DNA of 64,000 bases from Protea cynaroides (lineage: Eukaryota > Streptophyta > Magnoliopsida > Proteales > Proteaceae): positions 87,538,278 through 87,602,277 of the forward strand of contig CM053275.1 of NCBI GenBank assembly GCA_028583415.1, read 5' to 3'. The notes below the pieces were generated by a model. It was not told where the DNA came from, made no database searches, and saw nothing but the letters and a program-made list of their open reading frames with translations. Positions 23,728 to 32,781 of this stretch are shown here, piece after piece; position 1 is the stretch's first letter, and each line of letters begins with the position of its first letter. A program made the translations under genes and the position numbers.

Positions 23728-24963
23728 GACCACATCGGGCGTTGCGGCTGCATCCTCCGATGTAACAAAGATATACCCGTCCTTGATGTAACTGCTTCTT
23801 GGGTTTTGGACATTCTCTTGCCATATGCCCTGGTTGGTTGCAGTTATAACACTTCGGGGCTTCGAAATTTGGCTTTGGCTGTGGTTGAGCTGCGAAGTAG
23901 ACTTTGGTGCAGTGGTAAAATTCTGAGGACGAAAAGGTTTATACGTCCTATTATTGCCTCCGTTGTAGGAGTTTTCGGCTGGTCGCTTGATGCCTCTGTT
24001 CTGGGAGAAATAATCTCTCCTTCCGGCTCGATTCGATCACTCGAGCAATCTGGACAGCTTCGTTGTACATTTTCTTCTCTAAGCCCAGAACATTTTCTCT
24101 TATGCTTCCTCTTAGTCCCGCGACAAACCTACGGGTTTTTGTATCTTCTTCTTGCATGCTAGTCGGTGCGAAGAAAAATAGTTCTTCGTAGCGCTGTTGA
24201 TACGAGTCTACGGACATCTGCCCCTGGTACGCACTCGAAATTCCTTCTCCATTGAATCTCTGAAGCTTCTTGGGAAATACTTCTCGAAGAATGCTTCTTT
24301 GTATATAGCCCATGTCAGTAGGGCGTGCTTGGTCAATAAATACGTCTTTGTAGATTTCCACCAATGGTGTGCGTCGCCTTTGAGCATGAAGGTGGCGCAT
24401 AGTACTTTATCTTCCTCGGTAATAGTCATCATAAGGAAGTTCCTTTCCATTTCGTCTATCCAGTGTGCTGGCCACAGTGGATCAGACGGCTTGCCGTTGA
24501 ATTCCCTTGGTTTCATTTTCAAAAATCTCTCCACTAACCGGGAGTGATCCAGTTGATTTTGGTATGCCCCAAACATAGGGGGTGGATACTGATAGTTCCC
24601 TTGGGCTGCTTCTGGGACTTGCATTGGAATTGGTGTAGCCGGTTGTTGAGGTGTCTGAGGGGTTGGGTGGTTACCCACTGATGCGGCACTAGCTTGTCCA
24701 GTGTGCATGGTTGCAGCTTGAGTGGCTTGAAACATAACTCCCATTGCAACCTGCATTTGAGCTTGTGCGTGTTGCATTTGCTGTAGCTGTTGTGCCAGAT
24801 TCATAACCACAGTTGCTAGCTCCGGTGGTGGAGGTGGCAAATTTGTAGGGCCTGCTGGTTCTGGATTACCCTGTGCATGGTTATTCTCTTGACTAGTCTC
24901 CTCCACTGGTGGGGGTGGTGGGACTGTATTTCAGGTTTGTCGGGTAACTCTACGTCCAGACAT
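23728..24963 (-). pseudogene. gag with CCHC zinc knuckle
   Basis: The probable original start is ATG at 24,961-24,963 (MSGRRVTRQT), closed after ten codons by TGA at 24,931-24,933, which looks like CGA mutated at CpG. The frame is then open from 24,906: a Pro-rich and Gln-rich N-terminus (QLQQMQHAQAQMQ), then the capsid-like region (RFLKMKPREFNG, DPLWPAHWIDEMERNF, MLKGDAHHWWKS, FFEKYFP). A frameshift near 24,215 moves the rest into another frame (SVDSYQQRYEELFFF, TRRFVAGLRGSIRENV). The zinc knuckle CYNCNQPGHMARECP is at 23,810-23,851. The order and motifs are those of Ty3/gypsy Gag, which packages the element RNA. Confidence 0.9.
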
Positions 24964-25098
24964 ATTTTCTTCTGAGATGGGTGGTGCCTGAAAATCATCA
25001 AAATCAACGAGAAATCATTTATACTTCATGTAGGCACGCTAATCGATATAAAATTCAAAATCCCCAATTCTTTCTGAAATAAATGCTGTCTTTTCTAT

Positions 25099-25305
25099 GT
25101 AGGGTCGATGGTGAGGGTCGCTGATATGTCCGACCCTGGGTATTCGACCCTGGGAATGACATGTTCTTCCCGAGAGCTGAGGGTCGATGGGTGTCCGACC
25201 CTCAGTCCGACCCTCGATTTTTTGTCAGATTCCCGAGAGCCGAGGGTCGATGGGAGGGTCGATCCGAGGGTCGATGGTGTCAGTCGAATTGTCCGACCCT
25301 CGGAC
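25099..25305. repeat. Internal GGGTCG motif array
   Basis: Eleven copies of AGGGTCG or its complement CGACCCT in about 205 bp, in both orientations, several as GAGGGTCGATGG. The same motif forms the two arrays of each LTR of this element (19,289-19,424, 19,913-20,038 and the equivalents at 28,860-28,985 and 29,478-29,610). A longer shared phrase, CCCGA--GCTGAGGGTCGATGG, links internal and LTR arrays. It lies between gag and the leader exon of the antisense gene. Confidence 0.85.
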
Positions 25306-25457
25306 TAAAAATCAGATTTTTAAGATCCGATTTTAGGTCATTTCTCACTATTCCTCCTCCGTTTCGACTCGCCTCCACTCTCTGAGTTGCTACAGTGCTA
25401 CTCCACTGTTCTTGGTCGGTTTAACTCCGGGTTTCGACGCCCACGTCATCCCTACAG

Positions 25458-25883
25458 GTATATCCTCTCACCTTTACCTGTTTTTAGGTTTTCTTTTCTA
25501 GGTTTTTGCCCATTTAGCTCGTATTTTCCAAATTAAACTTTTTCAACCGTAAAAATTCGATTTTTATTGGGGGCTTTTGTTATTGGTGTCTTGAGGAACG
25601 AAAGCCCTCAAAAATCTTTGAGTTTCATCGGTTGGTTATCGAGAAACTTAAAATTTTCTCTTTTTGCCCTAATTTGTCGACATTTTTTATTTTTCTTGAA
25701 TTTCTTCAAATTGGACATCGTCAGTTAAAATTTCCTACTGCATGTGGGTTGTAGGATATGTTTTAACCTACGTAAGTTCTTATGCCCACTTATATGGTGA
25801 GAAATGGGGCTCTATTTTAATTTTTTTTTTTTGGATTTTTATCCTATTAACTCCTTGTTTCTTTTCTCTTTCTTATTTTGCAG
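25458..25883 (+). other. Probable leader intron of the antisense gene
   Basis: On the plus strand CTACAG|GTATATCC (donor at 25,458) and TCTTATTTTGCAG (acceptor ending 25,883) bound a 426-bp T-rich stretch. The acceptor is five bases before the ATG of the antisense gene. Splicing would join a short leader exon (about 25,340-25,457) to the coding exon. Confidence 0.6.
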
Positions 25884-25888
25884 ATACT

Positions 25889-27200
25889 ATGGCCCGTACT
25901 AAAGTGCCAAGATTGCGTGATCCACTTCGCTTCCGTTCAAATGAAGCTGAGGCACAGTATGCTGACTATGCCCGTAAGAAAGTGAAAGGGGGTCGCATGG
26001 TGAACTTGGCTGAGCTAGCCTTGTTCAATGTAGAGGGAGCATTTGGTGATATGGGGTGACTCCCTGTCATCACATACGACGCGTGCACATGTCCCGACTT
26101 GGTACACCAGTTCTATTGTAATCTTTAGGTGGTGGGGAATTACAATGACGTTGAGCATGGCCAGGAGTTGCGCATCACTAGCTATGTCAAGGGGGTGCAC
26201 ATCTTCTTTGATTATCGGCAGCTGGTCGATCTGTTGGGCATTACCTATGATGACCCTATAGTGTACTGTGCGCCGGGAGAGCCACATTTTGTTGAAATGG
26301 AGATGAGAGCAGAGATCGACAACCAGTTGCTCCGTCGCGATAGATGGCAGATGAGAGCCTGCTACTTGCGTCCAGCTCCATGGGTCTTCTGCAAGATTAT
26401 CCAGCATAATCTGATCCCGCAGAGTGGGCACTATGAGAGGGTGTCTCAGCTGACCCAGTTCTTGATCTACAGCATTTGCACTCGCCAGCCGGTCTGCCTT
26501 CCTTACATCATCATGCAGACGATGATTAGTGCCACATTGTCCGATCATAGGGGTAATCTACCCTATGGACGCATGATTACACTGACCCATCTGGGGGTGG
26601 ATCTGATAGATGAGAAGATCCAGGAGAAGACCTTCTCGTCGCCTCTAGATTGGGAGGCTATCTGCAAGATGGGGCTGCGAGATGCAGAGGTTAGCGATGA
26701 GGAGAGGAACGCGATGGTGCGCCCTCACACTCGGATTGAGATGGCTGATGCTGAGGCTGCTGCTAGGGCTCGTGGAGATCCAGTCGACGATGATGATCGC
26801 TTTTATATGGATGTCGATGCGATACCACCGCCATCATCCACGCATGCGGCTGGAGTTGGTACATCTTCTGCGGCGGCTCCTGCACCGAGGCTGGTCCTTC
26901 TCACTTTCGGCTGATCCTTCACTTCCACCTTGACCATGATGGAGATGCTTTGCAGGAGATCGGGGATGCTCGGCGCAGATCCGGTCCGAGGATGGATGAG
27001 CTGTTGGCTGCTCAACACGCATCGAGCCGCGGATGGGAAAGCTCCTAGAGGTGCAGCGTGCGACTGATCAGAGGATAGCCGGTCTCACAGCTAGTCTCCA
27101 GACGACCCAGACCCAGGTGGCCTGGTTGACTAGGGTCTATGCTGAGGACTATGACAGAGACCGTGAGGCACCGCCTCCTCCTTCGCCTCCAGCTTCCTGA
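25889..27200 (+). pseudogene. Antisense extra gene of the Tekay-like element
   Basis: Plus-strand gene lying opposite to gag-pol between the primer site and gag. Coding starts at ATG 25,889 (MARTKVPRLRDPLRF). The frame runs to 26,914 with two stops: TGA at 26,057-26,059 and TAG at 26,126-26,128 (both consistent with single transitions), since VITYDACTCPDLVHQFYCNL is readable between them in the same frame. The long segment 26,129-26,914 includes a globular middle (RITSYVKGVHIFFDYRQLVDLLG, RACYLRPAPWVFCKIIQHNL, QPVCLPYIIMQTM) and an Ala/Pro-rich acidic tail. The C-terminus continues after a frameshift to TGA 27,198 (IAGLTASLQTTQTQVAWL, coiled-coil-like). It resembles the plant 'putative transposon protein' family found as extra open frames in gypsy elements (from memory, moderate). 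Function unknown. Confidence 0.75.
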
Positions 27201-27461
27201 TTGTACTTTACTTTTCTTGTACTACAGAGTAACTGTCCGGGTTGTGGACTGTACTCTGCTTTAGCGATATATATACGTTTTGTTTCTCTTACTCATTGTA
27301 TGTAACTTGTTTCCCCTTTAATAGATGCATTATTCTCTTTTTAATTTGGTTTCAATCATCACTTGTGTTTACAGTGTGTTTGTATTAAAGCTTTTCATTT
27401 ATCCTATCTCAGTTCACAATGGTCTTGAATGCGTGTCAGTTCGGCGGGCAAAGCCTGAGAT
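27201..27461. other. Leader of element / 3' flank of antisense gene
   Basis: T-rich on the plus strand, as expected for a 3' untranslated region of the antisense gene, while serving as the 5' leader of the element on the minus strand. No AATAAA was seen; the nearest A-rich signals are weak. Confidence 0.45.
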
Positions 27462-27473
27462 GCTCTGATACCA
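27462..27473 (-). promoter_or_regulatory. Primer binding site, initiator tRNA-Met
   Basis: Minus-strand TGGTATCAGAGC, three bases inside the 5' LTR end (LTR...ACA, spacer ACT, then TGG). It is complementary to the 3' end of plant initiator tRNA-Met and fixes the orientation of the element. Confidence 0.95.
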
Positions 27474-27476
27474 AGT

Positions 27477-29749
27477 TGTCACACCCTAATTCTGCACTGT
27501 TCAGAACGGTGTGATGAACCGCTAAATAACCAATGGTTCAACCAAGATCTCTAATAGACCATCCCCGCGTTATCCAAACTTTACATACATCAATCATAAT
27601 CAGAGTAAATACACAATAGCATAAATCTTATAAATAAATGAACTGAGAACTAAGATGATATTATTAATTTAATAGTAAATTATTCTGTATCAATCGGGAC
27701 ATAAGTAAATATCAATACAAGTCTTTAATAAATCCAAATAAAGAAATCTATAAAAATATCTAATCAAATACACACGAGTTGCACTCGCAAGAGGAGTCGT
27801 GTGTATCATCTTCAGCTCTCGTCCATTGCTACTATATTCCCGTACGCAGACGCGTTCATATAATCTTCGACTGTGTAACCTGCATCATCAACTAAAAATA
27901 TTCGACGTCGAGTGGTGAGCACACAACACGGCTCAGTGAGTAGCCAAAACAATGCAACAATACATATGCATGCAAAAAGTCAATTTATATCTTTGGTCTG
28001 GTTTATAGTTTGCAATGTGCAATAGAAAGGTTGGGTGGTCAAAGGTTAACGTTTATTGACACCGTCTCTATACACAGGGTGTGGAAGCCAGCCCGAAGGT
28101 TAACGTTTATCATCGTCCCCATCCACCCTACCATAACATTATACAACAAAGGTTAACGTTTATTGCTATATAATGCTATACCAACACATAAGCCCCTGTT
28201 AGCAAGGGCTTGCAAACTGGGCTCGCTACTAACCAATCCTAATGCCAAACAAGTGTATCCAAGGCCTCACCCCAAAGATCCCTCAGAATGCCCATAGGGA
28301 TAGAGCTAAGGCCCCCCGGTAGAGTCAGAGATTACAAGGACCGAGACCACCTCCCCTGATACTCTACGACATAATAGTTCTGCTAAGGTAATGGCGATAC
28401 GACGATGTCAATGCACAAGACTTGAGTTAGAGATAGAGCTAAAGTTGCTGAGACCCGCCAAAGATTAACGTTTATTGACGTTCTCATCACACCTCCCCTG
28501 ATACTCGCTCGCATCAAATACATCAACCACACACATACAAGCACATGCATATTCCTATCATCATCATGTTATAACAATAAAGTAAATATGCATGAACAAG
28601 TAATAGAAATATTGGATGGCATGCTGTATGCACATTACAAACATATTCACATAGAATCAAACATGGCATAGGACTCAAGAATAGAAAACAGTTTATTATT
28701 AATCAATTTAGTTTAGATTTAAGGTTCCTCACCTTAGCTTGCTAAAAGATATTTTCCAAGCTTTAGAATCACCGTTATAACGTTATTATATTGCTATCAA
28801 ACCTAACAAAGTCGATAGAATTTAATTAGAATTAATTCAAAATTTAAAACCATTCTGTCAACTGAGGGTCGATGGGTTTATCGACCCTCCCCTCATTCTG
28901 GACTTCCCGAATGCTGAGGGTCGATGGTCAGAAACTCCTAGGGTCGGATGGTCTATCGACCCTCGGTGCGACCCTCGATGCACTCTGGTTCAATTTTCAC
29001 TTTTAAATCCACTCTTCGTGTTTGGGGTCCTATGTCTTGCTTCCTACATTCATTCAACAGTCATTCCATGGTCTAGAACCATGTATAATCCATCTAAATA
29101 ATTTTCGTACATCCTCCTATGGTTTCCCATGAAAACCTAACCATGGATGGATGGTTTAGGTTTCTCCGAAATCCTACACTCAACCATATCTAACCTAAGG
29201 TCTGTAGAAACTCATGGAATTAGTATCCATACCTGAGAAGATTAATCTTTCTCTGTAACTCTTCTCCTTTTTTCTAAGTCTTCCTCCTTGTCTCCTTTCT
29301 TCCTCTTTTCCTTCTTCTCTCTTTCTCTCAATTCAATTAGGGTTGTGAAAGGAGTGAAAGTGGCTTAGGGACGTCCTTTAAATAGACTAGGAACATCCTA
29401 AATAAGTCCCATTGAGATTTGGAAAGAATCCCACTCAAAAATTAGGAAATTTCCTAATTTCTATATCCGTTAGAAACCGAGGGTCGATGGGAGGGTCGAT
29501 GATCCCGTCGACCCTAGGGTCTTAAGCTGTCCGACCCTCCCTTAAAATCTGAGGGTCTGACATTCTGTTTTGGGAGGTCAGACCCTACTTGGCTGGGTAT
29601 GCGACCCTCCCCTAAAATTAAGTGTTTTTGGGTCAATTTTATACGTGGGATCTCGATCTCCATCACGCCCTTGGTCCACTTGACTCGATCATGATGGGTA
29701 AACCTGATTCAAGGTGGTAAGACCGGATTAGATTGACACGGGTCTTACA
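27477..29749 (-). repeat. 5' LTR of the Tekay-like element
   Basis: Runs from TGTCACACCCTAATTCTG to CGGGTCTTACA (2,273 bp), homologous along its whole length to 17,891-20,172. Motif arrays are at 28,860-28,985 and 29,478-29,610, a TATA-like site at 29,377-29,385, and the AAAGGTTAACG modules at 28,041, 28,095, 28,148 and 28,460. It would carry the promoter of the genomic RNA. Confidence 0.93.
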
Positions 29750-29772
29750 TGATCTACCTCACAACACCCCCA

Positions 29773-29780
29773 TATAAATA
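29773..29780 (+). promoter_or_regulatory. TATA box of PMEI-like pseudogene 1
   Basis: TATAAATA in the context CCCCATATAAATAAGG, conserved with the paralogue at 42,465. The Tekay-like element ends 18 bp upstream (TGATC 29,750-29,754), cutting the core promoter off from its former upstream region. Confidence 0.65.
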
Positions 29781-29851
29781 AGGTTCCCTTCCTCGATCGA
29801 TATGTTCATCTTTGATCTTGAAAATTTGTAGAGGTGAGTATCATGGAGATC

Positions 29852-30574
29852 ATGAAAGGCATTAGATACCCACCTTCCTGCTATGCTCTAATGGCGGCCA
29901 TTGTTTCTTTTCTGTTCGCGAGTTCAAACATGAAGAGCTGCTTGGCGACCAACTACATCAGTTCTTGTTGTGAATCCACTAGGTACCCCATATTATGTTA
30001 CAGTTCTCTCTCTCCCTACGCAAGATCAATTGGAAAAACTATACGAAACTGACTATGGTGGCCCTGAAAGCAACCTTGAGAGCCACGTATTCAAATCCTC
30101 TCCTGCGATCCTGCCGCCTGCCAAGGGCCGGATTTCAGCCGGCCCACCCCCCAATGTATTGACAGGCGGCCAGACTGAACCCAGCTCCTTTGGATCGACG
30201 GCAGGAACCTCTTGTCACAGAGAGCCACCTAGAAAACATCAGCCTTGGTTACCAAACTGTCACAGAGAGAGAACTTGATGGCCAACGAGAAAAGTGCCAT
30301 TAATGACTGTGTTACTGAGGTTGGAGATGCAATATATCAGCTGAATTAGTCCCTGCAGCAGATGAAGGATCTTGGGGGCTCTAATTTTGAATTCAAGAAA
30401 AGCAATTTAGAGACTTGGGTTAGTGCTGCTCTGACGGACGACAACACATGCATGGATGGATTAGTTGGGCTTAATGGGAAGGTGGAAAAAAGCATCAGAA
30501 GCAGTGCTACAACTGCTGAGAGATTGACAAGCAATGCTCTGGCAATCATTAATGGCCTCACCTCTCGTCCATGA
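29852..30574 (+). pseudogene. PMEI/invertase-inhibitor-like pseudogene 1
   Basis: Paralogue of the gene at 42,536. The start ATGAAAGGCATTAG opens a hydrophobic signal peptide (YALMAAIVSFLFASSN) and the first PMEI helix pair with YISSCCESTRYPILCYSSLSPYA. It then fails in three ways: a one-base loss near 30,036 ends the frame at KTIRN, a 133-bp MITE sits at 30,087-30,219, and a Gln codon is now TAG at 30,347-30,349. Beyond that the rest is readable (LETWVSAALTDDNTCMDGL, LTSNALAIINGL) to TGA at 30,572. Members of the family are secreted four-helix inhibitors of pectin methylesterase or invertase. This copy cannot make the protein. Confidence 0.85.
30087..30219. mobile_element. 133-bp MITE in PMEI-like pseudogene 1
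   Basis: Begins GTATTCAAATCCTCTCC, the terminal sequence of the Mutator-like MITEs of this window, and is flanked by the 9-bp duplication GAGAGCCAC (30,078-30,086 and 30,220-30,228). Removing it with one duplication leaves a 42-base stretch that aligns without gaps to the paralogue at 42,740. The right terminus is poorly preserved as an inverted repeat. Confidence 0.8.
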
Positions 30575-31636
30575 ATTCATATCATCTCTCTATCTGGTAA
30601 ACGACTCACACCCTTGAAACCCATGGATGAAGAGCTTAACTTTCTTTCAAGGGTGTGATATGTTTACTAGAACTCTCTTTATTATAATTTATATTTTTGT
30701 TGATGGTGCGTATATTTATGACAAATTGTTTATTAAAAGTTATGGGAAATTGTTGTTGCAATAAGGGTTTGTTATTTTTTCAAATGTTATAAGAAATCTA
30801 TTTTGTCACATGGGTTGATGATGTGTCCATTCCAGCCATTGATAGAGAGAACATAATCTAGATTACCCACATGTTGAATTTTAAGTTCTTATTCAATTAA
30901 TACCTCCTATATATTGGCATACACCCCATGTATGTCCATGCATTTGTAGTAGTACTCTAAACATTACTATAACACTCTTCCAAATTGGAATGGATTAGAT
31001 TAAAAAAAAAATGGTAAAGATGAATGGTTCAGATTTGTTTTTGTTATATTTCCAAATGTAAAAGCCCTTGTTGCAATAATAACAACCCATTATAAATTAT
31101 AAAGTATAAATAATAAATCTTTGATATTATTAAATATAATATATTATATAATGAGAAATAGAGTTGATATACTCATGTGAATATTAAATTCTGTAACTGC
31201 TGGCCTTTCTTCTTCCTCAGATCTCCTTCTCTTCCTCCAGATTACCCTCAATTCCTTTCTTCTTCCTCACATCTCCTTCACTTCCTCCGGATTACCCTCA
31301 ATTCAACTAACATTTGAAAATCCTCGAGATGCAAAGCAATATGTTTCAAATTTCATGATCCCGTTGACATTTCATTTAAAAGCTCATGATAAATTCAAAT
31401 CATTGAAATGAATAATAAAGTACACGATGGTGAAAAAGAGCATCACTATGAATTAGATGACAAATTTGGAAAGAAATGCAAATGCAGAAATGCCTCCATT
31501 TTAAGAGTCAAACCAGGTATCCATGTTAGGAAACTTCCTCATGACAAAACAAATAAGCATTCTATTTGCAAAGAATAAAATCTCTGACGAATAGAAACAA
31601 ATTCTAGAAAAAAAAAACAAAATCATCGAAAATAAA
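30575..31636. other. 3' flank of PMEI-like pseudogene 1, non-coding
   Basis: Matches 43,130-43,590 of unit 2 in parts (for example ATAATATATTA-ATAATGAGAAATG and the CTTCCTCAGATCTCC region at 31,200-31,280, where a CTCCTTC-CTTCCTC unit is locally duplicated). No gene is seen. Confidence 0.6.
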
Positions 31637-31773
31637 GAGTTCGGGTCACCTACATGTACATGTATTCTCTATGGAATCCCATCACCGTGATGTGAGACCC
31701 ATCTCTGGAGTGTAGGACCCATTAGATATAGAAGGTGATGGAATCTATACAAGTACATGTAAATGAATTATTC
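31637..31773. mobile_element. 137-bp MITE with 11-bp target duplication
   Basis: Inverted ends around CACCTACATGTACATG and TACAAGTACATGTAAATG, with inner stem ATGGAATCCCATCACC / GGTGATGGAATC. Flanked by TCGAAAATAAA at 31,626-31,636 and 31,774-31,784. Long (9-11 bp) duplications suggest Mutator-type transposition. Related copies are at 15,168 and 51,250. Confidence 0.75.
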
Positions 31774-31784
31774 TCGAAAATAAA

Positions 31785-32032
31785 TTTAAGAATGACAAAA
31801 GAAAAACCCAAACAGCAAAATAGGATTTTGTGCCTTAAGCGGAATTTCTCTTTGCGCTGCTAAGCACTAATCTCCTATTTCCTTTTAATAGTAACCGTTA
31901 GCCACCCACCCTATATTCTGGTAGTACTTTTGGCGGAGTTTCTTTCTATGCTATTGAGTACTAATTTCCTTTTTTCCTTTTTCTGTAACTGTTAGCCAGC
32001 GACCCTATCATTCTGCGCCCCCCTCCCTCCCC
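31785..32032. other. Non-coding stretch
   Basis: Contains a diverged local duplication: CTTAAGCGGAATTTCTCTTT...CCTATTTCC near 31,835 and GGCGGAGTTTCTTTCTATGC near 31,932. No gene is seen. Confidence 0.5.
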
Positions 32033-32781
32033 TGTTATGATCATGATAAAGATAGTCAATTGAAAGGAATACGTGTCTTCACACGGATCAATTGTCTCTG
32101 TGGACACGTGTCAGAATCTCGTCAAGGCATATCACACACGCCTTCATACCTTTGTGGTTAGAGACATGCTCGGGACCATTAAATTCAGATAAGCAATAAC
32201 TAACCCACTAACTGGAGGTTAGTTACACGTGTCAATCACCAAAGGTAGTATTAATCACGTATCAAGGTATACATGGGTAGTTATAACAAACCCGACCGTT
32301 AGTTCCTCATCAGACAGCTAAGGGACTCTCCCGCATCCATACGACCCCCCTACTTCGGGGATGGAACTGTTGGAGGTACTCACGGACTCCCACATCGTGA
32401 TGGTAACATCCCGAAGATTGCGGATAGAGCCCTAAGATCTACTCAACTGCAAAGATAAACTCCTAAAATTAGGGCCACTCCATGCTCTCTACAAATACCC
32501 CCAACAACAAAGGTAAACAGATCAACTCTTTGAGCTTTACGAGCTCATTGATTATCTCTCTCGCTCCTTCATACATCCTTACCCCTAGAATTTACTAGAG
32601 TCATCCCTCTTTACCTTGAACTCGGCTTTCACTATTCCTGAGTTCTTCTGCTTATCGCCATAAGAGCTGACTTAGGCATCAGAGTGGCCATAGGGTTATC
32701 CAAACCTCCCCTCTACTATCTGTTTTGTTTCTTGTGACAAGTGCCGTCAGTAGGAGCCTCAGACCAAATCCAGTGATAACA
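32033..32781 (+). mobile_element. LTR of a gypsy-type element (truncated insertion)
   Basis: A 749-bp block with short inverted termini (TGTTATGATCA at the start, TGATAACA at the end). It contains GAGCTGACTTAGGCATCAGAGTGGCC, a phrase found in several plant Ty3/gypsy LTRs. After it, CACATTGGGGCCGG resembles a degraded primer-site region, and near 32,856 a short frame MAPRRKEGNALL resembles a Gag start. There is no second LTR or target duplication, so this looks like a 5' LTR with a truncated internal region. Confidence 0.5.

Larger units (their letters stand above)
17891..29749 (-). mobile_element. Complete Tekay-like Ty3/gypsy retrotransposon (decayed)
   Basis: An 11,859-bp element on the minus strand flanked by TGATC (17,886-17,890 and 29,750-29,754). 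Order in transcription direction: 5' LTR (27,477-29,749), primer site, 2.5-kb leader containing an antisense gene, gag, protease, reverse transcriptase, RNase H, integrase with terminal chromodomain-like segment, polypurine tract, 3' LTR (17,891-20,172). The order, the long LTRs and the RKV-LRN---VKV-W chromodomain-like end fit the Tekay (Del) chromovirus lineage. At least eight stops or frameshifts interrupt gag-pol, so it cannot move on its own. The two LTRs remain very similar with scattered substitutions and small indels, which suggests moderate age. Confidence 0.93.
158..31540 (+). repeat. Segmental duplication, unit 1
   Basis: Non-transposon parts of this interval recur in the same order in unit 2 (34,159-43,590). 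Examples are 161-400 with 34,159-34,380, 640-1,155 with 35,385-36,270, 11,015-11,700 with 36,365-37,095, 12,260-12,660 with 38,000-38,400, 12,880-14,200 with 38,750-40,150, and the PMEI-like gene with its 3' flank. Unit 1 was expanded by the nested LTRs at 1,595-10,986, a MITE at 11,709, a copia-like LTR at 15,562 and the Tekay-like element at 17,891. The copies have clearly diverged, so the duplication is not recent. Confidence 0.8.

Noticed and set aside
20989..24547. Several plus-strand frames of 60-142 codons
   Set aside because: Shadows of the minus-strand gag-pol; no domain content.
26015..26548. Minus-strand frame of 177 codons
   Set aside because: Shadow of the antisense gene, whose plus-strand frame is longer and protein-like.
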